Positions 31,944-34,779 of a DNA stretch of 34,779 nt are shown one piece after another. This stretch comes from Bacteroidales bacterium (GTDB lineage: Bacteria > Bacteroidota > Bacteroidia > Bacteroidales > WCHB1-69). The notes beneath the pieces were generated by a model that saw nothing but the letters and a program-made list of their open reading frames with translations, was not told the origin of the DNA and made no database searches. Both the position numbers and the translations under genes were made by a program. Numbering within the stretch: the first letter of the stretch is position 1; the number at the start of each line of letters is the position of its first letter. Where the stretch lies: NCBI GenBank assembly GCA_012838875.1, contig DUOL01000072.1, forward strand, positions 1 to 34,779. The letters run 5' to 3'.

Positions 31944-33383
31944 CTATTTTTTGGACATTCTGTCAACGGCATCATGCGGAACAATATATTGTTGTTTTTT
32001 AAGTTGCTGATAATAAGACTGTAATATTGCCTTAAGATTTCTTTCCATCACATTAACCTCTCTATTATTTAAAAGATTATTTTTTTGAAAAATATCGTCC
32101 GCAGCAAAAGCCGAAATAACTTTTTCTCCATCAAAATAGATAGTAAGAGAATCGGCAATACCTTGATAAACTTCGTTAATATAAGATGTAGCTATAGAAA
32201 AACGCTCCGGCTCGTTAAAAACGTCTCGTCCAAACGAAAAATAGGGTTTATCGTAACCTAATAGTCCCAATAGGGTTGGCATAACATCTAATTGTTGTGT
32301 TACTTGCGGGTCGAGCCCTTGAAGTACTTTGTCGGGCGTGTAGAGAAAGTAAAAAATCGCCATTCTACCTCGCGGATAACAAGTTTGCGGAGCATAGATT
32401 TCGGGAGAAACATGGTCGGCTATAAAAATAAAAATCGTATTCTTAAACCACGGTTTTTGACTGGATTTCTCGAAGAATTTCCGTATTGACAAGTCACTAT
32501 AAGCTACACAAGGCTGCACCAACGTATGACCTTGCGGCATTTTATCGGCATAATCAGACGGCAACCTAAAAGGATGATGAGATGTGAGGTTGAAACTTGT
32601 TACGCAAAACGGTTCCTCCATTTCATCAATTTTATCTGCCATAAACAAGAAAAAGGGCATATCATAAACACCCCAAAAGGGCTCTATCGTGTTCTCATTG
32701 ACTGCACACTCCGCCATATATTCGTCCTTTGCATAGAAATTCTCAATCCCCGCCATAGACGCATAAGCCTCAAAAAACATTGAGTTTTTCTCCGTACCGC
32801 AAAAAAAAGAGGTACTATAGCCTAAATTTTTTAAAATGGTCGGAAAACCTTCTAAATTACCTAATGACTGCGGTAGCATAACAAAGGGTGCTTTGTAAGA
32901 TGGGATAGATGTTAAAATAGAAGGCAACGCCTCTATAGAACGCAATCCATTCGCATAAGCATTGGTAAATACATATCCTTCTGCCATTAATGAATCCAAA
33001 AAAGGCGTGTAACCATCTTCCGCAGGATATAAATCAGGATTATAAAACTTCGAGTGTTCTTTGCTAAAACTTTCTAATATAAAGAGAACTATATTTCTCC
33101 CCTCCAAATTATACCGTAATGAATCGGAAGGAAAATGATAGGGCGAAAATATTTCTTCAAGCTCCATCTCGGAAAAATAGTTTAACTCTTCAATACTACC
33201 GGCTCCGATAGTCCTAAATAGACAAAAAGGATTGCTTAAAATCAAATAAGATTGTTGTGTATACTGTGCAGCATTACACAAATTATAAGGTCGTAGCTTT
33301 AATTTGAAACCGCCCCTCATGCCCCCAAAAAGTACTAAAATAACAACAATAAAAATTACCGAATGAACAGAATAATAATGCAC
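31944..33383 (-). CDS. LTA synthase-family sulfatase, catalytic half (split gene)
   Basis: 479 residues from a GTG directly after a TGA. It begins with the last membrane helix (VIFIVVILVLFGG), then GGFKLKLRPYNL, then the extracytoplasmic alkaline phosphatase-like domain. NIVLFILESFSKEH holds the metal-binding Glu, GLRSIEALPSIL the nucleophile region (Ser in place of Thr) and FIADHVSPE the DH metal site. Relatives transfer phosphoglycerol or phosphoethanolamine groups. The start of the open frame lacks the other membrane helices, which lie in the same frame just upstream. It is therefore the 3' part of a gene broken by one stop codon; a GTG restart could still give some protein. Confidence 0.75.
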   Translation of the reverse strand: MHYYSVHSVIFIVVILVLFGGMRGGFKLKLRPYNLCNAAQYTQQSYLILSNPFCLFRTIGAGSIEELNYFSEMELEEIFSPYHFPSDSLRYNLEGRNIVLFILESFSKEHSKFYNPDLYPAEDGYTPFLDSLMAEGYVFTNAYANGLRSIEALPSILTSIPSYKAPFVMLPQSLGNLEGFPTILKNLGYSTSFFCGTEKNSMFFEAYASMAGIENFYAKDEYMAECAVNENTIEPFWGVYDMPFFLFMADKIDEMEEPFCVTSFNLTSHHPFRLPSDYADKMPQGHTLVQPCVAYSDLSIRKFFEKSSQKPWFKNTIFIFIADHVSPEIYAPQTCYPRGRMAIFYFLYTPDKVLQGLDPQVTQQLDVMPTLLGLLGYDKPYFSFGRDVFNEPERFSIATSYINEVYQGIADSLTIYFDGEKVISAFAADDIFQKNNLLNNREVNVMERNLKAILQSYYQQLKKQQYIVPHDAVDRMSKK

Positions 33384-33929
33384 TCACTTTTTTAGAGAAA
33401 ATGTAAAATAGGGTATTTTTTTATAAAAATATATCATTCCAACTATCAAAATGATAGCTACCAAAACAATCCAAAAAGAATTTACAGACTCTTTTAACAT
33501 AATCGGTAACGTATTTTGATAGTTTGTAAAATGCAACTCTTCGCTCGTAATACGCTTTAGAGAATAATGAAAATAGATGACGTCAATTAAATTAAGAAGT
33601 ACAATAGCTAAACTATTTGTTATAGTATATAACCAAAAAAGGAACTTTTGATAAAACTCCCGTGTCCGAAAATAGAACGGAATGACGGACAACAAAATAA
33701 ATAATAAATTGATATAAAAAATGGAGATTGTATCAAAGACAAAACTTCCTCGCAACAACCTAAAAAAATCATGAAATGCTACCTCGCCGACAATCTCTTT
33801 ATTATAAAAATAGAAAATAATTTTTGTAATAAAAAGGATAACATACAATATTAACAACCTCAATATTAAGGTGCTAATTTCATTCTGAACTACTTTTCTA
33901 ATAAAGTTTTTAAATCTCTCCATCAACAA
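33384..33929 (-). CDS. LTA synthase-family protein, N-terminal membrane half (split gene)
   Basis: 181 residues with about four membrane helices (near 18-40, 62-85, 93-118 and 150-172), the usual N-terminal bundle of Bacteroidota LTA-synthase-like proteins. It ends at a TGA (33384-33386) whose next codon is the GTG of the catalytic half, in the same frame. Reading through the TGA would give one protein of about 660 residues, the normal family size. TGA ends other genes here (the methyltransferase), so recoding is unlikely. Nonsense mutation or sequencing error is the simplest reading. Confidence 0.75.
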   Translation of the reverse strand: MLMERFKNFIRKVVQNEISTLILRLLILYVILFITKIIFYFYNKEIVGEVAFHDFFRLLRGSFVFDTISIFYINLLFILLSVIPFYFRTREFYQKFLFWLYTITNSLAIVLLNLIDVIYFHYSLKRITSEELHFTNYQNTLPIMLKESVNSFWIVLVAIILIVGMIYFYKKIPYFTFSLKK

Positions 33930-33947
33930 ATTTGTTTATGAAGGAAT

Positions 33948-34697
33948 TTACTTATTCGACTTGCGTTGGGGAGGGGTAATTTCTGTTTTGCCCGGAGCAC
34001 TAATCTTGGGCATACTTTTCTTAGTATTTTTCAACATTTTCGGTTTTTCAGATTGTAAAAGTGAAAACAGCACATTTTTATACTCTTTGCAACCTTCAGC
34101 CAAATTTGCCTCAGCCTCGTTCGTTGACATTCCATACACGACAAAAGGGGTTTTCCACTCCATACCGGAATAGATGCACATTAATTGATAAGGACGTAAA
34201 AGTTCATCCATAGTAAATAAATTCCTACCTCCGGAACGGTACGAACTCTCTTCGGAGCCTGTTGTTGTAACTATTAGCAATGGCTTGCCTTTAATAATAT
34301 CGGTTTGCGTAAACGTATAAAACACTTCATCTATCCATTTTTTCATTTGTGAAGGCGCTGACGCAAAATAAAAAGGAAACTGTAATACGATAGCAGAGGC
34401 TTCACGAACTATTTGGGTGTGTTCCTCTATATTAAAACCCTTTTTGGGATTATCATACAAATCTACTATCTTAACAGCAGAAACATTCCGTACCTCTTTG
34501 AGTAGTGCCGCATTGGCTGTTGACTCTTTCAAATTAGGGTGAGCAACAAAAATAACGATAGAATTATTAGCATACAACGTATTAATTTCGGCTTCTGTCA
34601 TCGTTTGAGCGTTAAAACTTCTCGCCTCTTGCGATACAAGTGTCACGGGAGCAAGAAACAAAAGAGTTATTAAATTTAAAAACAACCATTTTTTCAT
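33948..34697 (-). CDS. exported flavodoxin-fold NAD(P)H oxidoreductase
   Basis: 249 residues. A signal peptide (about 1-22, ending LVSQ) precedes a flavodoxin-like domain of the KefF/MdaB/NQO type: SIVIFVAHPNLKESTANAALL (about 46-66), LQFPFYFASAPSQMKKWIDEVF (about 104-125), and the FMN-contact loop VTTTGSEESSYRSGGRN (about 143-159). The last 40 or so residues (KNTKKSMPKISAPGK onward) are a basic Pro/Lys-rich tail. This family is normally cytoplasmic, so the signal peptide is odd. It starts upstream of the split sulfatase genes with 18 bp between. Confidence 0.85.
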   Translation of the reverse strand: MKKWLFLNLITLLFLAPVTLVSQEARSFNAQTMTEAEINTLYANNSIVIFVAHPNLKESTANAALLKEVRNVSAVKIVDLYDNPKKGFNIEEHTQIVREASAIVLQFPFYFASAPSQMKKWIDEVFYTFTQTDIIKGKPLLIVTTTGSEESSYRSGGRNLFTMDELLRPYQLMCIYSGMEWKTPFVVYGMSTNEAEANLAEGCKEYKNVLFSLLQSEKPKMLKNTKKSMPKISAPGKTEITPPQRKSNK

Positions 34698-34748
34698 AAC
34701 AATATTCTCTTTTTTATAATTAATAAATAGCCATCGGATTTAAAAGAA

Positions 34749-34756
34749 CAAAAATA
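34749..34756 (-). promoter_or_regulatory. -7 box for the flavodoxin-fold reductase gene
   Basis: TATTTTTG on the minus strand, 51 bp upstream of the ATG. The -33 element would lie at the window edge and is not clear. Confidence 0.45.
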
Positions 34757-34779
34757 AGCCTTTTTACTTATGAAACACC

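Noticed and set aside
33384..33386. TGA as selenocysteine or a recoded sense codon
   Set aside because: No SECIS-like element was noticed, the position falls in a linker/membrane region where Sec has no known role, and TGA is a normal stop elsewhere in the window.

Overview
This window is chromosome from a low-GC member of the Bacteroidota, most likely Bacteroidales. The evidence is a Por-type (T9SS) C-terminal sorting domain, TAnnTTTG promoter boxes upstream of many genes, few Shine-Dalgarno sequences, Bacteroidota-type ribosomal proteins, and a Tgt lacking the usual zinc cysteines. I cannot name the genus.

Layout, left to right. (1) 1-115: partial copy A of a GC-rich hairpin repeat. (2) 235-7782: housekeeping genes: sugar nucleotidyltransferase, tgt, a membrane glycosyltransferase overlapping an ECF sigma factor, a hotdog thioesterase, Xaa-Pro aminopeptidase, and a DUF47 (PhoU-like) plus PiT phosphate-transport pair. 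(3) 7863-13708: a ribosomal protein operon from rplV to rpsE, with its own promoter box and terminator. It is cut at both ends relative to the usual S10-spc order: rpsJ to rpsS are missing upstream and rpmD-rplO-secY downstream. (4) 13784-17040: repeat B, an IS630-type transposase fragment, a type II restriction endonuclease with its N6-adenine methyltransferase, and repeat C. (5) 17260-21408: an Old Yellow Enzyme-type reductase and an M16 zinc peptidase, ended by a strong terminator. (6) 21445-23648: repeat D, a broken type I-like restriction/methylase N-terminus, a small orphan ORF, a secreted YD/RHS-like repeat protein, and repeat E. (7) 23759-34697: a beta-helix lipoprotein, a T9SS cargo protein, valS, a small membrane protein, a tRNA-Leu(CAG)-pgk-RsmI-like unit, an LTA-synthase-family sulfatase split by one in-frame TGA, and an exported flavodoxin-like reductase.

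The most unusual feature is the repeat family A-E. Each full copy is about 170-180 bp, far richer in GC than its surroundings, and folds back on itself almost end to end. Copies C and E differ by a compensatory base-pair change, so the fold appears to be under selection. Orientation alternates (A+, B-, C+, D-, E+). The same end always faces housekeeping genes and the other end always faces accessory or decayed restriction DNA, so B/C and D/E bracket two accessory islands. I cannot match the family to anything I know by name.

Decay is visible in several places: a frameshifted transposase, a restriction gene with a nonsense codon that stops at a repeat edge, and the TGA-split sulfatase. Coordinates and motifs were read by eye. 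No alignment, folding or database search was run.
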